The notes: generated from the sequence alone by a model not told the origin. 64,000 nucleotides of DNA from Chamaecyparis obtusa (GCA_027943335.1 BSBK01002160.1:1571001-1635000); one strand, 5' to 3'. Shown: positions 1-12,791, numbered from the stretch's first letter. Program-made: numbers and translations.

Positions 1-31
1 ATTATATATCCAAAGAGATCCATCTGGTGTT
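1..31 (-). pseudogene. hAT transposase fragment, part left of Copia-1
   Basis: Read on the minus strand, these bases encode N-T-R-W-I-S-L followed by a short tail and a stop. A TRWIS-type motif follows the 'NKLLKDYD' type segment in hAT-family transposases of the DUF4371/KIAA1586 type. The preceding half of that protein lies at 19343-20756 and reaches the other edge of Copia-1 at codons for L-R-I-M-I (decayed from L-K-D-Y-D). This short piece therefore continues the same gene across the insertion. The rest of the gene runs off the left edge of the window. The short length makes it weak alone, but the fit with the other flank is strong. Confidence 0.6.
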
Positions 32-1314
32 TGCTAGGAATAGTCCCAAGCTGAGATAACTGAGAGAGGGGGGGGGTGAATCAGTTTTCTACAAGATTCA
101 ATTCTTTATCCAATTAAGTACAGAATAACATTATGCACATACACAATAAGATAACACTACCACAATTTAGTTACGGGGAAACCCAAATAGGTAAAAACCC
201 TGGTGGGAATTAGCACCCACTATGAACTACACTAGAGTATAATGATCCCTGGTAGAAGATCTTACAACCCTGTTAGGAGTTGATCTTTACAATGCATGAA
301 TTATAGTGACTTGGTCAAAGGTTAGACCCTATTAGGAGTCTTTTATAATTAACCTTGTTAAAGGTGAGGAAACATTATCCGAAGCACACTACTCAAATGG
401 TGAAGGTTGCAACCTTCTGTATAACAGATATACACTATATGTAGATCTTGGTGAACTAGAAAGTAGACCTGATGTCTTGATTAGTTCCAATGAATAGCAT
501 ATACTCTCTTCTTCTTCACATGGATCTTCAACTAATGATTGACTGTCTCAGTACATTTGCATCTTCTACTTTGCTCTCACAATCACACTTAGCAATCACG
601 ACTGACTGGCTATAAGTATCTTTCTCCAAATGATATAATCAAGTGGGCCTATTACAACTTCCTTGAAATCATAATAGAGAAACAATATAACTCTTCAATA
701 ACATCTGTAATGGCTAAACCAATAATGCAACATAAATAGGACCGTGCAACTCAATATGAGTAGACGTGTTGTTTCACAAAGTCGACTCCAACAAATTAAC
801 TGAAACTTTATTCTCATGATGAAATACATTATGCACTCTTAACCAAACATTCTTAACTCATCACCAAACATGAAACAAAACACACATATCAAAATGATAG
901 GTGCAACTGCTAAAACAATATAAGCACTATCGGCTCCATCAGATAATCTTAGGAAACTGTAACTGACAAATAGAAACATCATTACTCAACTTTAACTGCA
1001 CAAATGACTTTGCATCCATCAACATAGCATTAGAAACATGTCTTCAACACAAATATAAATGCACAAGCCTCCATCATAACCATATTGTACAAAACTCTTC
1101 CTGTAACATTGTCAGAAACACTACTAATACAAACAACTACACAATAGTTTGTACTCAGAATCAACCTCTGTGTCTATGATATCATGTTGATAACATATCT
1201 AAGAAACATATGCTCAAGGCTCTCTACATAAGACTTCAATGCATGTTTCTTACCATATGTTGTCATCAATGAAAAATATACAATCAACACTGGCTTGCTG
1301 GCAAATCTCCAACA
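32..1314 (-). repeat. Copia-1 3' LTR
   Basis: Matches 18032-19342 along its whole length, apart from small indels. It begins TGCTAGGAATAG and ends CTCCAACA on the plus strand, so the TG...CA ends are intact. It contains a G9 run at 68-76 in the GATTCACCCCCC-type motif (minus strand) that many plant copia LTRs carry near their 3' end. Confidence 0.9.
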
Positions 1315-1326
1315 ATCTCCCTCTTT
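1315..1326 (-). other. Copia-1 polypurine tract
   Basis: The minus strand reads AAAGAGGGAGAT directly before the 3' LTR start TGTTGG. This is the expected position and composition for the plus-strand primer of an LTR element. Confidence 0.8.
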
Positions 1327-1690
1327 GGCATTGATGTCAACATATGGAATGAAAGACACAACCAATCCAAATGTACAAATATTTTATAACAATCTCCATT
1401 TCCTCAAAAAAAATCCCCCAAGGATGAATCCTCCATCTATTGCTGAATGCTCTGAATATCAACTACTATATCCTCTTACTATATACTCCCTATTTCTTCT
1501 ACGTACTCCCCCAATCTAGAATAAGGATCAACTGTTTAGGTTTTCATGATTATATAATTATATACTCCCCCTTTGACATCAATGAAAAAGGGCACCAAAG
1601 AAAATAAGCATAGGTACTACTCTTGAAGTAGAGTAGTCAACCATTCATCAATCACTGAGGAATGATGCACTACTACAAACTCTAATCAGA

Positions 1691-3095
1691 TCAAGGGAAG
1701 GCAATTACTCCTAGCTTCTCCTTGAGATACTCAAATGTATCCTTCAGTAAAGGCTTTGTGAAAATGTCTGGTATCTATTCTTTTATGCTCACATAATCCA
1801 ATTTTACTTCTTTTTCTACAACTTTCTCTCTTAGGAAGTGATATTTTATCTCAATGTGTTTTGCCTTTGCATGCATCACAAGGTTCTTTGACATATTGAT
1901 AGTGCTAGTGTTGTCACAGTGAATATAAAAATAGGGTAATCAGTTTGAATTCCAAAATATTTTATCATTTTCTTGATCCACACAATTGTAGAACAATTTA
2001 ATGCTACTGCTACATACTCTCCTTCTTTTGTGGACTGAGAAATACAATTCTTCTTCTTTCTTGTCCAACTAATAAGTCTATCTCCAAGAAATACTGCTCC
2101 TAATGAGGTGCTCTTTCTATCATCAATGAAACCTGCCCAATTTGTATCTGTATATACATGAAACTTTACATTCTCTGAATTAGGATACCATAAAACATAG
2201 TCTATAGTTATTTTCAAATATCTGAATATCCTCTTTACTGCCATAAGATGACTTTGTTTAGGTTTTCCTGCAAATCTTCCAACAATACCAACTGCATTAG
2301 AAATATCTAGTCTAGATTGAGTAAGATATATGAGTTTACCAATCATAGACTTATATAGGGTCTTGTCTACTACTGTTGAATTATCTTCTTTTGAAATCTT
2401 TCTTACTGTTATCATAGGGGGTACTTACTGGCTTGCAATCATGCATCTTGAATTTTTTCAATATCTCTTTCACATACTTAGACTGATTAATGAAAATACC
2501 TTTGTTTGTCTAGGGCACATTCAATCCCAAAAAGTACTTGATAGGTCCAATCATGCTCATTTCAAATTCTCTCTGCATCTCTTTAGCAAATTTGGAACTA
2601 AGCTTGTCATTACCACCAAAAATAATATCATCAACAAAAATAGCAACTAGTAATAATCCTTCACGTGTCTCTCTTACAAATAAGTTACAATCTGTTGCTC
2701 CTTTCTTAAATCCAATCTTAGTCAAGCAACCATCTAGTCTTTCATACCATTCTCTAGGGGCTTTCTTAATTCCATAAAGGCAAGCAACCATCTAGTCTGC
2801 ATACCATATAAGGTTTGTCTAATAAAGTAAATCCTTCAGGCTACTCTGTGTAGACTTATTCCTTCAACTCTCCATTCAGCAATGCTGACTTGACATCCAT
2901 TTGATATAATTTAAAGTATTTGAATGTTGCATAAGCTAGAAATAACTTTATGGCTTCCAATCTACTTACAGGGGAAAATGTATCAGAATAATAAATTCCT
3001 TCTCTCAGCGCATATTCTTTACATACTTGACTTTCTTTATTCCTTACTACTATACCATCTTCATTCATCATGTTTCTGAATATCCACTTGGTTCC
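1691..3095 (-). pseudogene. Copia-1 RT (C-terminal part) and RNase H
   Basis: Minus-strand reading, in order: GTKWIFRN (start of copia RT, at the Gypsy-1 junction), a segment with YQMDVKSALLNG (RT motif A), LYGIKKAPREWYE, the catalytic F-V-D-D-I box near 2645, then RNase H with TDTNWAGFIDDRKS and the C-terminal KHIEIKYHF and IFTKPL motifs ending at a stop near 1691. The frame is broken by several stops and shifts (for example between 2856 and 2791). The RT start lies on the other side of Gypsy-1, at 15266-15343. This is a dead retrotransposon pol, recognisable with high certainty. Confidence 0.9.
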
Positions 3096-5565
3096 TGTTA
3101 TCACTCAGAAAAAAATTTCATGGCTCTAGCATTTTTCTTCTGGTCTCTACAGTTGTTTTTAGGTCTCTGGCATTAAACCCTTGGTAAAATTTCATAAATG
3201 TAGCTGTTTTAGTGAGAATACCCTAAGTCTACCCAGGCCCCATTCTAATTTTAAGTTACCTTTTTGGGCCACTTAAAAGTCCTAAAATGCATGTGCTTTA
3301 TATTTTTGGTTGGCCCTTGTTTAATTTCTTCCTAAGTTTTTACCCCCGACGGCCTTTAATTTTTCCTATAGTCCTTAGTGCCTATTTTTTTCCCTAAAGC
3401 CTAAGTCCTACGCTTTAATTTTTCCTATGTTTCGGCTTAGCATTTCCTGGGCCCGGCTCCCTGACACCAACTTAATCCTACAATTGTCATAAGTTTGCAA
3501 GGGTATTGTCAAAGGCTTGTGATCTTACGAAGACCGTTGATTCTCTTTTATGAAGTAACCTTACAAATGCAGACGGGTCAACTACTAGGTAAGCATAGTT
3601 GGTGATTTTTGATTGGTCCATGGGGTAATATGCTAGTAGTTTTCAGTGGGACCTAGTTTTTGAACTTGTCAGAGGGTCTTGACATCTACAGAGGATCGAC
3701 GGTGGGCACATTTTCTCATGGATTGTGTCAAAGGTTTGAGATTATTTGCCGACCATTGATTCTACCTTTTTCAAAGGTGACAAATAAAGGTGGGTCCCTT
3801 GCCATGTCATGCTATCATGCTAGTTTCTCATTGGTCGTGTCAATGATTAGCTGGATTTGCTATCAGGTGGGCTTGATATCTCAGTGACCTTCTGGTCCAT
3901 GGGTTTTTGTATGATCACATGGAATCTTTCCAAGCCATACGATCATGTGACGATCATTGATTTGGAATTGAGGGGAGGTTAGTGGGACCTGTGTCACATG
4001 TAGCAGATTGGGTGTGTTCTCATTGGTCCAGGTGTGCTGAGGTGGATTTGTCAGTGGGTCCACCAGTTTGTAAAGAGGTTAAAGTGTTGCATGATCTCTT
4101 GGTTTTCATTACACCACAAGGGTAAGTTGCACGATGGATAAGTCAATGGTGTAGCGATAGCCCTTGATCTTCACTAAAGATGAAAAGCCTGCTCGGTGGG
4201 TCCTTTGTGCTAGTTATCGCTGACGTGCTATTTTCTTATTCACCAGGTTGTTGTCTAGGTGGTGGTTGACTATTCTGGGTCCCGTGGTCATTTTAAAGAT
4301 AAATGGAGATCTCGCTCACCGTCTGATCTGCCGGGAAAAGCAAAAGATCGACAGTCATGTTTTAAACCTTGTCGAGGTAGCCGTTGTATTTCAAATTTGA
4401 ATTTCCTGAGACATTTCCAGTGATAGAAAGGACTAGTTTTAATTGCTTTTGAGGTCGAATTTGATTTTTTTGGTGGCACCGGTGGTTGCAGTGTGGTCCA
4501 AGGTGTTCCATGATCATCTGCAGGGGTCTGTACTATGTTTTTTGTGCTCGAGGTGTGTTGTAGGTGGCTGAAAAAGTTGACATTTTTGGCATTTTTGTGG
4601 TTCTTAGTACCTTCTCAGTGAATTTTTCATGATTGAGGATCTCTCCAGGATCTTCTTTCTCCTGGTTTCCTAGGTTTCTTCCCCTGTAATAAATTTGTGA
4701 CCATTTTTAGTTGGTCTGGTGGGTGACACCATAACCCTAGTCATCCGTAGCTTGTTGCATCCTATTTTGGGATTTCAAGATGACTAGGGGAGTATATATT
4801 ATGGTATTTTTGACTTAGTAGAGGTTCCAAAACATTATTTTTTGGTCCCTAGTTGTTGATGGTATTATACTGAACAAGAAGAGCTTAGATTTTGTGTCTT
4901 GTTCCTAGCACTTGTCTTCTTGGTAATGTATTGATTCTGAAAGTTAATGAGAATACACTTGAATTCTTGTCTCAAACTTTTGATTGTCCTCTTGTTCTGA
5001 TTGTGGATTCATATATGTTAAGGTCACAAAGTGGATTAGCATATGGTAAACAAAGAGTATTGTGAGGTCAGCTTGGAGTTCCTAAAAAAGTTAGGATTAA
5101 AGCCTTTTGGGTGATTTCAGTGAGTTCATTTGTTAGATTGGAATTTGATGATCATGTTTGGGAGTGAGAGGGGTAATAGGCAAAGCACTTACTCTAAGTT
5201 CATGTGTATCTAAGTTAAGGTTTTAGGTTGATATATGTTATTAAGTGACTCTTTTCCCTGGGATAAGGCACTGATCTATTCTTTGGAAGTAGCCCATCAT
5301 CATCAATCATACACACACATATAAATGATAAAATCTTTAATCAATTAGTAAGGGGTATAATTGTCTATTAGTTAGTGATTCCTTTCAAGAAGTGAATCAA
5401 GGGTACACCCGCCTAAGCATCTTGGCTCAAAGTGTAGGAGGATCTCTTTGATCCTTGTTATATGGCCCTTTCACTTGTAGACTTTGGAGTGGTGATAGAG
5501 TTAGTGACATTAAATTGTCAATCATAGTGTAAACCTGCAAGTTGAAACCAAAAGAAAAACCAACA
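3096..5565 (+). repeat. Gypsy-1 5' LTR
   Basis: A 2470 bp LTR beginning TGTTATCACTCAG and ending CCAACA. It pairs along its whole length with 12792-15260 (2469 bp). Open reading frames called inside it are not conserved as protein and should be ignored. Confidence 0.95.
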
Positions 5566-5568
5566 AAA

Positions 5569-5586
5569 TGGTGACTCTGCTGGGGA
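5569..5586 (+). other. Gypsy-1 primer binding site
   Basis: TGGTGACTCTGCTGGGGA starts 3 bases after the 5' LTR end. Begins TGG, as tRNA 3'-end complements do. I cannot assign the tRNA with confidence; Tat/Ogre elements use related sequences. Confidence 0.75.
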
Positions 5587-5709
5587 GAGCCTAGACATAG
5601 AATTTTTCAAAGTGCACTCTTGTTTTCCTATTGTATTTAGTTAAAGATTTCCCACTTTGGTGGGTGGCAACTCAAAAAGGGTTAGAACTAGTGTTATAAA
5701 CTATAAATC

Positions 5710-8481
5710 ATGGACAAGAGAAGGAATACTAGGTCCTTTGTCAAAAAAAATCTAGAGGTCACTCTGGAACAATTACCTAGACAGGAAAAGAAGAGTTGGA
5801 TCAGAAGAAATGGTGAGTCTACTAGTGCTCCCATAAGAGAACAAAGAAATACCAGAGGTAGAGCACCACATGTTTCCTCAAGTGAGGAAGGTTCACAAGA
5901 TAGAGTTTCTAGATCAGATGGTGGTCACTCTGAAGATAAATTTAATGATACCCCAGAGGCTGTATTTCAAGACAAGGGTTCATTGCTTGCAGGTCAGGAT
6001 GAATTCGCCAGAGAGATGGGTCTTGAGATTGATTTAGATCTTGATGAGGATAATTTTAGAAGGGAACCCATGAGACTGAGGCAAGTCCATTTCCCATATC
6101 AAAATCTCACTGATATGGATGTGTCATTAGGTTCTGATGACATTATGATAGACCTAGATGATTTAAATGCACTAAGGTTATAGTTGGAAGAGCAGGATGC
6201 CATACATAAGAGGTTACAAAAGGAGAGAGAAGCTGAAAAGGTGAATGCTTTAATAGAAAGACACTCTCTCCTTAGAAAGATTAATGAAATGAAGGAGAGA
6301 AACAAGATGCTTGCTTCTACTCCTAAGATTTTGCAACATGATGTCTTTGGTGATCTTGATGCTTTGAGGAATGAGCAGGAGCACTTACTACAAGATCATG
6401 AATTTGATAAGGAGGGCCCTATGGTTAGATAGGTTCAAAGTTATGCTTCCCTCCCTAAAGCTAAAGATGGGCATGAGATCACTAGGCCTACTGTTGCCGC
6501 TGGTGAGAAAGGAAAGCAAAAGATGGTGGGACATCAAACAAGAAAATCATTGACAATACTCAAGGTCCCACCACCCATTTCAAATAAGGACATAGAGATA
6601 GAAAGAAGAAGAAAAGAAGATGAGGACCTTGCAAGAGAACTAGAGAAGGCTGAAATTGAAGCCTCCATTGTAGAAAAAAGAAGAAAGATCCAGTTCTTGA
6701 AGGCTTCATCTGCAAATGCTCTTGGTCCATCTACTACTAAACTAGGTATGCCATCTATGACTACTATTGTTCCACTTAGTAATCCTGCTACTAGTTCAAT
6801 TCCTTCTTCATCTGCTAGGATAGGTGCTGATCCTAGACAATAGTCAAATGCACAAGTAGATGGAAATGTAAATGTAAATGTTGATCCTAGGGTTAACACT
6901 AGTTCAAGTTTTCAAAGATGACCTATGCAATTAGAAGGCTATAGGCAAATTAGTTTTGATGGAATTCCTGGCTACCCAAATGCTTTTCCAACTGATATAA
7001 GAGATAAGGTACCTAAGTTTGCTGGTAACAATGCTATTAGTTGTGAGGAACATCTTAGGTTATTTTTTGATATGCTTAATGATTATGAGGTAGAGCATGA
7101 GGATGTAGTTATGAAATTATTTGTTCAATCTTTGGTGGACGATGCTAGAGATTGGTTTAAGAGACTTCCTGATAAATGTATTGATACTTGGGATTCTTTT
7201 GAAAGATGTTTCAAAGAGTAGTATGGTGATAGGCCTAATGCTAGTTTCATGTTGAATGAATTAAATACCATAAGGAAAAATCAAAATGAGTCTGTGGCTG
7301 AATTCAGTATGAGATTTCAAAAGGGTATGCATAAGTTGTTCCAAGTTATGCGGTTAGATGACAATGTCTATCTAACCACATACTTCAATGCATTTGATGG
7401 AAAGATGGGTTACTTGTTGAGGGACAAGGAACCAAGAACCCTGAGGGATGCTTTTAGGATTGTTGTCAATATTGAGAACAATATGAAGATATCAGGGAAG
7501 TTGGGTGGGAAGAGAGATGACCCTAGGTTGTTTGGGGACAAGAAATATAAAAAAGAAAATGATAGGAATTTTGGAACTAGGAGGCAAGAAGAAGATAAAT
7601 TGGATAAGGTGCTCAATAATTTGAAGGATTTAAAGGTGCCTACAAATAGGAACATTAGTGCTCCTACCAATGAAAGGCCTCAGCTCAACAACAATTTCAA
7701 TAAGCAAAATAGATTGTAGAACTACCCCTACAAAACCCAATGGAAGGATGGAAAGCTTGTGGTCCCTGTTGCAAGAGGAAACAATGATAGAGGTTTCCCT
7801 GAACCTCTACAAAAAGCTTCAATAAATTTCATGGAGGACATACCTTGGTGTGTTGCATGCCAGTCCCCTCATTCTGCAGAGCATTGTGTGGTTGCACATT
7901 CTATGGCTGCAAATCAAGATTGTTGCAATGAGGAGATAGATCAAGAAGAAGATCAAGATGATGTTGGATGCAACATGGCTACTTCATATCTAGGATATGA
8001 AGATGATTCTAATTTTTATGAAGAAGTAGATGTAAATGTGAAGAGACACAATCAGGCCCTTTTTCATCAAGAGGTTTTTTCTGATAGTGAAGACATTAAT
8101 AAGAAGACATGTAACATGAACTCTTCCTCTGAACTAGTGAATTTGAGAAGACCTTCAAGGGAAGAGATGGATAGGATTACTATAGAAATGATTTCCCAAG
8201 TGCAAACTAGGGGCTTGGTGGAAAGGAATACAAATGAGAAAGCTGCAAGAATGTTTATAAAGAGTACCAACTCCGGAGAGCCTAATGAGAAAAAATCAAA
8301 AGGTGATCACATGGTGAAATTCAAGAGTGTAAAAGGTAAGAATTGTGAGCCTAAGGGAGTTGGAGTTGAAATATTTTCTAGTGAGATTGAGAAGCTAGTT
8401 AACACAATGGCTAAGAATGAAAAGATGAGGGTGGTCAATACACCTAATGTATCAGACAAACAAAGAGATACTAAAGTAGTG
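5710..8481 (+). pseudogene. Gypsy-1 gag
   Basis: One frame (starting ATG GAC AAG AGA at 5710) runs through to the protease, interrupted by stops at about 6181, 6430, 6841, 6919, 7219 and 7717. Most are TAG where CAG is the likely ancestor. The N-terminal part is charged and coiled-coil-like (about 6190-6700). The core gag domain lies at about 7000-7480, with VPKFAG, ARDWFKRLP and the helix EFSMRFQKGMHKL, as in plant gypsy gag. A Cys/His cluster CVACQSPHSAEHC near 7850 may be an atypical zinc knuckle. The acidic tail (7920-8480) has no recognisable domain. Its long spacer length is typical of Tat/Ogre-type elements. Confidence 0.88.
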
Positions 8482-9240
8482 TAGATTGAGATTCCTTCCT
8501 CTGCTCCTATTGATATGTTATCTGTATTGTCCCAAATTACAGTTAAGGTTCCATTGTCAGAATTGTTGAGGATCCCTAAACACAAAGACAAACCTATGGC
8601 ATGGGTAGATAATGTTCATAATAATGATGTTGCATGCAATGGGTCTCAAGATAAAGTTTTGAAAGGTGTTGCTACTTAGGGAATTGTATCTCAAATTCCT
8701 CCTATATATTTGGACAGTTCTGTCAATGCTAGCCTTGAAAACATAGATCCATTATTTTAAAGTGTCCTTGTGAATGGAATGAAATTAAGGAATTATATAA
8801 TTGATAGTGGTGCCTCTAATACTATTATGCCTTTTAATATTATGGAAAAATTGGGCCTTAAAGTTGATATAGTTCAAGGAAGATGTTGTGCAATGGATCA
8901 GAGGGAGGTACCAGTTATTGGGACTATCAATGCAATGCCATATAGGCTGGTAGCATATCCAGAGAAAGAGTTAACAATGATTTTTTTGGTGGTGGACATC
9001 CCTCCTCATTATGGGATGCTGCTATCTAGAAAGAGGAGTGCTACCATGGGTGGAAGTTTATAGTGTGATCTGTCCTATGCCACTTTCAAGATTGATGACC
9101 AGTTTGTCAAGATTGATCGAGATCCAAGAGTATATCACATGATTGAAAGGAATATTGACAATGAGACTACATGCTTTGTGGATACTAACATCAATTCTTT
9201 TAGGGCAGAGATCCCTATACAGGAACCTATTTTATCACCT
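8482..9240 (+). pseudogene. Gypsy-1 aspartic protease
   Basis: A retropepsin-like domain in the gag frame. The catalytic box IIDSGASNTIMP is intact near 8800 and is followed by the LGLKV strand. The segment VVDIPPHYGMLLSR near 9000 resembles the ILGRP region of plant gypsy proteases. Upstream stops at about 8482, 8677 and 8758 and a stop at 9061 break the polyprotein. It would have cleaved the gag-pol precursor. Confidence 0.88.
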
Positions 9241-9540
9241 ATCTCTGCTAAGGTAAGTGTTAAGTCTATGAAGGGTGATTTGTGGGTGATGTAGTTTGAT
9301 GGTGCTAGCTGCAAAGATGGAGCAGGAGCAGTCAGGTCAGTATATGCTTCCAAGAACAAAAGGTTAAAATAATATAGGAATGTAGTTTGGGATTTGATTG
9401 AACATTTTGATGCCTTCAATATTGAGTGGAAGGATAGGAGTAACAATAAGATGGCTGACTTGTTAGCCAATATAGAAATCAATCCCAGTGATATTACTTT
9501 TGCTGGTATCTCTAAAGTTGAAATTCAGGCCTCGTGTACC
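9241..9540 (+). pseudogene. Gypsy-1 RNase H-like module between protease and RT
   Basis: In the same frame as the protease, this segment reads D-L-W-V-M-stop-F-D-G-A-S-C-K-D-G-A-G-A, then after about 15 codons Y-R-N-V-V-W-D-L-I-E and F-D-A-F-N-I-E-W-K-D-R-S-N-N-K-M-A-D. The FDGAS..GAG start and the R-x-N-x-x-A-D end match the first and last strands of archaeal-type RNase H, the second RNase H found in plant Tat elements. The middle of the domain (normally about 80 residues with a TNN..AE helix) is missing, so the copy is internally deleted. As I recall it, the usual place for this domain is after the gypsy RNase H and before integrase; here it lies before RT. Confidence 0.7.
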
Positions 9541-11325
9541 AGACAATATTGAAAATTGGTAATTTTTTGATGATGGTAATGATATCTTGAAGTTTATGAG
9601 TTGTGAAGATCAGTATCATGGTCAGGAATTTGATTGCTCAACTTTGGTTGAGACTATAGAATGAAAAGAGGTTGTCTTTGGCAATGAAGTTATTCAACTT
9701 AGAACTAACAAGGTGCCCAAGGGGCTTTTTGTCTTGGAAATTGTTTTTGATAACTAGGATAGAGTTCAAAAGAATATCAAAAGAGAAGATCATGCTGATC
9801 TAGAGGAGATAAATCTTGGAACACATGAGGCACCTAAGAAGGTATACATTGGTAGCGACATGTCTCACAATGTGAGAAAATCTTTGATTGGATTACTAAG
9901 AAAATTTAGGCATATTTTTGCATGGTCATATGATGACCTAAAGGTTTATAGAGAAGACTTATTTCAGCATGTCATTCCTTTGAGAGAAGATGCTAAATCC
10001 TTTAGGAAAAAACAAAGGCCTATAAATCCCATTCTGGCACCCAAGATGAAAGAAGAATTGATGAAGTTGAGAGATGCTGGCATTATCAAGCCTATAAGGC
10101 ATTTTTCTTGGGTTTCAAATCTTGTCCCTGTCAGAAAGAAGAATGGTGACATCAAACTTTGAGTGGACTTCAGGAATTTGAACATCAGCTCATTAAAGGA
10201 TAACTAATGTCTGCCCAATATGGAAGCTATGTTGCAGAGAGTGACCGGATCAGAATTGATGTCTATGATGGATGGTTTCTCTAGTTACAATCAAGTAATT
10301 ATGAAAGAATCAGAACAATTTAAGATAGCTTTCACTACACCTTTGGGGACATATGTCTATGTGAGAATTCCTTTTCGTCTCACAAATGCTGGTGTGCTAG
10401 TTTTTAGAGGGCAATGGATGTTGCCTTTTTAGATTTTATTGATGATTTCCTTGTTGTTTATCAACATGATTTAACTACCTATTCCAAGAAGGAAGAAGAC
10501 CACTATACTCATTTAGAAAAAAATATTTGTGAGGGCTTTGGAATATGGCATTTCATTAAACCCAAGGAAATGTGCTTTTGGTGTCACTGAGAGTAAGTTG
10601 CTTGGCCACTTGGTGGGGAAGCAAGGAGTTAGGATTGATCCTAAGAGGGTGGCAGCCATTGATAAAATTCAAAGGCCAAAGAATATTAAGGGAATTCAGT
10701 CCTTCTTTGGTCAGGTGAACATCTTGAGAAGATTTGTAACAAACTTTGCTGAGGTCACTAGACCTATATCCAAGATGTTAAAGAAAGGATCTACTATTAC
10801 ATGGGAAGGTGAGCCTGATGAAGCTTTCAAGAATATCAAGCAAGCTATTAAAGATGCACCTGTGCTTAAGGAACCTGATTATAATATCCCAATGCATATC
10901 TTTTCCTTTGCATCTTTTCATACTATTGCTGCAGTGTTGTTCCAGAAAAATAAGGATGGTTATGAGCAACCTATTGCATTCTTCAGTAAATCTTTGCAAG
11001 CTGCTGAATTGAAATATGACATCAATGAGAAACAAGCTTATGCATTGGTCAAGGCTATGAAAACTTTTAGATGTTATCTAATGGGAGCAGTTGTTATTGC
11101 TTTTTTGCCAAGTGTAGCAATAAAAGATATTTTCTCACAGCAAGAGGTGTCTGGGAGAAGATGCAAATGGATCAATAGGATCCAAGAATTCAACATTGAT
11201 ATCCAAATTACTAAATTGGTTAGAGGACAAGGATTGACAAAAATAATGGCTCAATCCAATCTTGATGCAAATCAAATAAATCAAGCTGAGGTTGATTACA
11301 CATGTGATATGGATGATTGTATCTA
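9541..11325 (+). pseudogene. Gypsy-1 reverse transcriptase and degenerate RNase H
   Basis: A one-base frame change near 9525 moves the reading frame, after which RT is readable: HVIPLREDAKSFRKKQRP, LVPVRKKNGDIK with VDFRNLN (about 10030-10180), SMMDGFSSYNQV (motif A, near 10265) and F-I-D-D-F-L (catalytic box near 10438). The box lies in a short stretch (about 10405-10525) displaced by two compensating frameshifts. The thumb segment GISLNPRKCAFGV follows. The RNase H that follows (10820-11250) has F-A-S-F where active gypsy enzymes carry T-D-A-S, so the first catalytic Asp is lost. This is usual in elements that carry a second RNase H. Stops at 10160 and 10205 confirm decay. Confidence 0.9.
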
Positions 11326-12580
11326 GTATCAAGATATCATCTATTACTTGAGAAATATGAGATGTCCAGCAGGGATGAATGATAATTAGAAGAGGACATT
11401 AAAATTATAGGCCATCAAGTATGTAATTGTGAAATGTAAATTGTATAGAAAGAATTTAGATTGCATACTTTTGAAGTGTTTTGATGAGGATTAGGCTAAC
11501 AAGTTGTTAAAGGAAATGCATGAGGGATTTTGTGGTGGGCATTATATGGGTAAAACAACTACTCATAAAATCTTGTGAGCAGGATTTCGGTGGCCCACAA
11601 TCTTCAAGGATGTAGAGTAGTTGGTAAGGAGATGTGATGCTTGTCAAAGGTTCTCTGGTAAGCTTAAGTTTTTAGGTAACATGCCATTAAAGCCAGTAGA
11701 AGTACAAGCTCCTTTCCAACAATGGGGAATTGATTTCATAGGGGAGATACCAAACAAATCAAGTGGAGAACACTCATGGATACTAGTTGCCACAGATTAT
11801 TTTAGAAAGTGGGTAGAGGCTATACCTATAAGGAATGCAACTAGCAAGGTGGTAATTGATTTTCTATTGAATAATATTGTTACAAGGTTTGGGTGCCCTG
11901 AGAGAATAGTAAGTGACAATGCCATGTGTTTTAGGTTTGCTGAATATAAGGACTTTTGCAAAGGTTTAGGAATTCAAATTTCTTATTCCTCACCTTATCA
12001 TCCACAAGGAAATGGTTAGGTAGAATCCACTAATAAGATCCTGATGAAAATCCTAAAGAGGATTCTTGAAGAGAATAAGAGGGCATGGAATTCAAAACTA
12101 CCATTAGCCGTATGGGCTGATAGGGTGACTGTGAAGAGGGCAATTAGCTGTGCACCATTTGACCTAGTATATGGAATACATGCAAGGATGCCTTAGAATA
12201 ATTTATTGGAAATGTACAAGTTTGTTCAGTTGTATGATGATGACATAGATGATGAAATGCAGTTGAGAATTGAGGACCTCATTAGGTTGGATGAGACTAG
12301 AAGAGAATCAATTGCCAGAAATGCCAAATTGTAGTTGCAGGTTAAGAATTTGTATGACAAGAAGGCTGTTGAGAGGAAGTTTGAACCTAGTGATTTGGTG
12401 TTAATTTGGAATGCCAGACTGGAGGATAAAAGAAAAAATGGTAAATTTGATCCAATCTGGCTAGGTCCATATCTAATTCATGAGAAATGGGGCCAGGATT
12501 CTTACATTGTGAAGGAGTTAAATGGTGAAGTTCAGAAATTTCCAGTTCATGGACAATTCTTGAAGAAATACTTCAATTGA
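11326..12580 (+). pseudogene. Gypsy-1 integrase
   Basis: Contains the HHCC zinc region (HEGFCGGH near 11520; CDACQ near 11635), the catalytic core with GIDFIGEIP (Asp 1, near 11725), IVSDNAMCF (Asp 2, near 11910) and a stop in place of Gln just before V-E-S-T (Glu, near 12020), and a C-terminal domain with FDPIWLGPYLI and LKKYFN. The final stop is at 12578-12580. Stops at 11324, 11387, 11408, 11492, 11576, 11618 and others interrupt it. The 210 bases from here to the 3' LTR hold no convincing purine tract. Confidence 0.9.
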
Positions 12581-12791
12581 AGGTATTTTGTTTTCCATGA
12601 ATAGTAGTTAGGTCTGTACATTCTATAAATTTTGTAAAGTTGCTTTCCCCTATCCTATTTTGTCCTGGTCTATAGGGTTTTGGTCGTGTTGCTCTCTATT
12701 GTCAGTTTTTCCAGGGGGATGGTCTACTTTAACCAGTGATTCTAGATACTTGCTATGCCTACAGGAGGCATACATCCCCAGACAGAGCCAC

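Noticed and set aside
1669..1688. CACTACTACAAACTCTAATC, resembling a CACTA terminal repeat
   Set aside because: It lies in the Copia-1 3' untranslated part with no partner end or 3 bp duplication nearby. Treated as chance.
3660..4479. Open frames inside the Gypsy-1 LTR
   Set aside because: The same sequence in the other LTR (13370-14180) has different stops, so the frames are not conserved.
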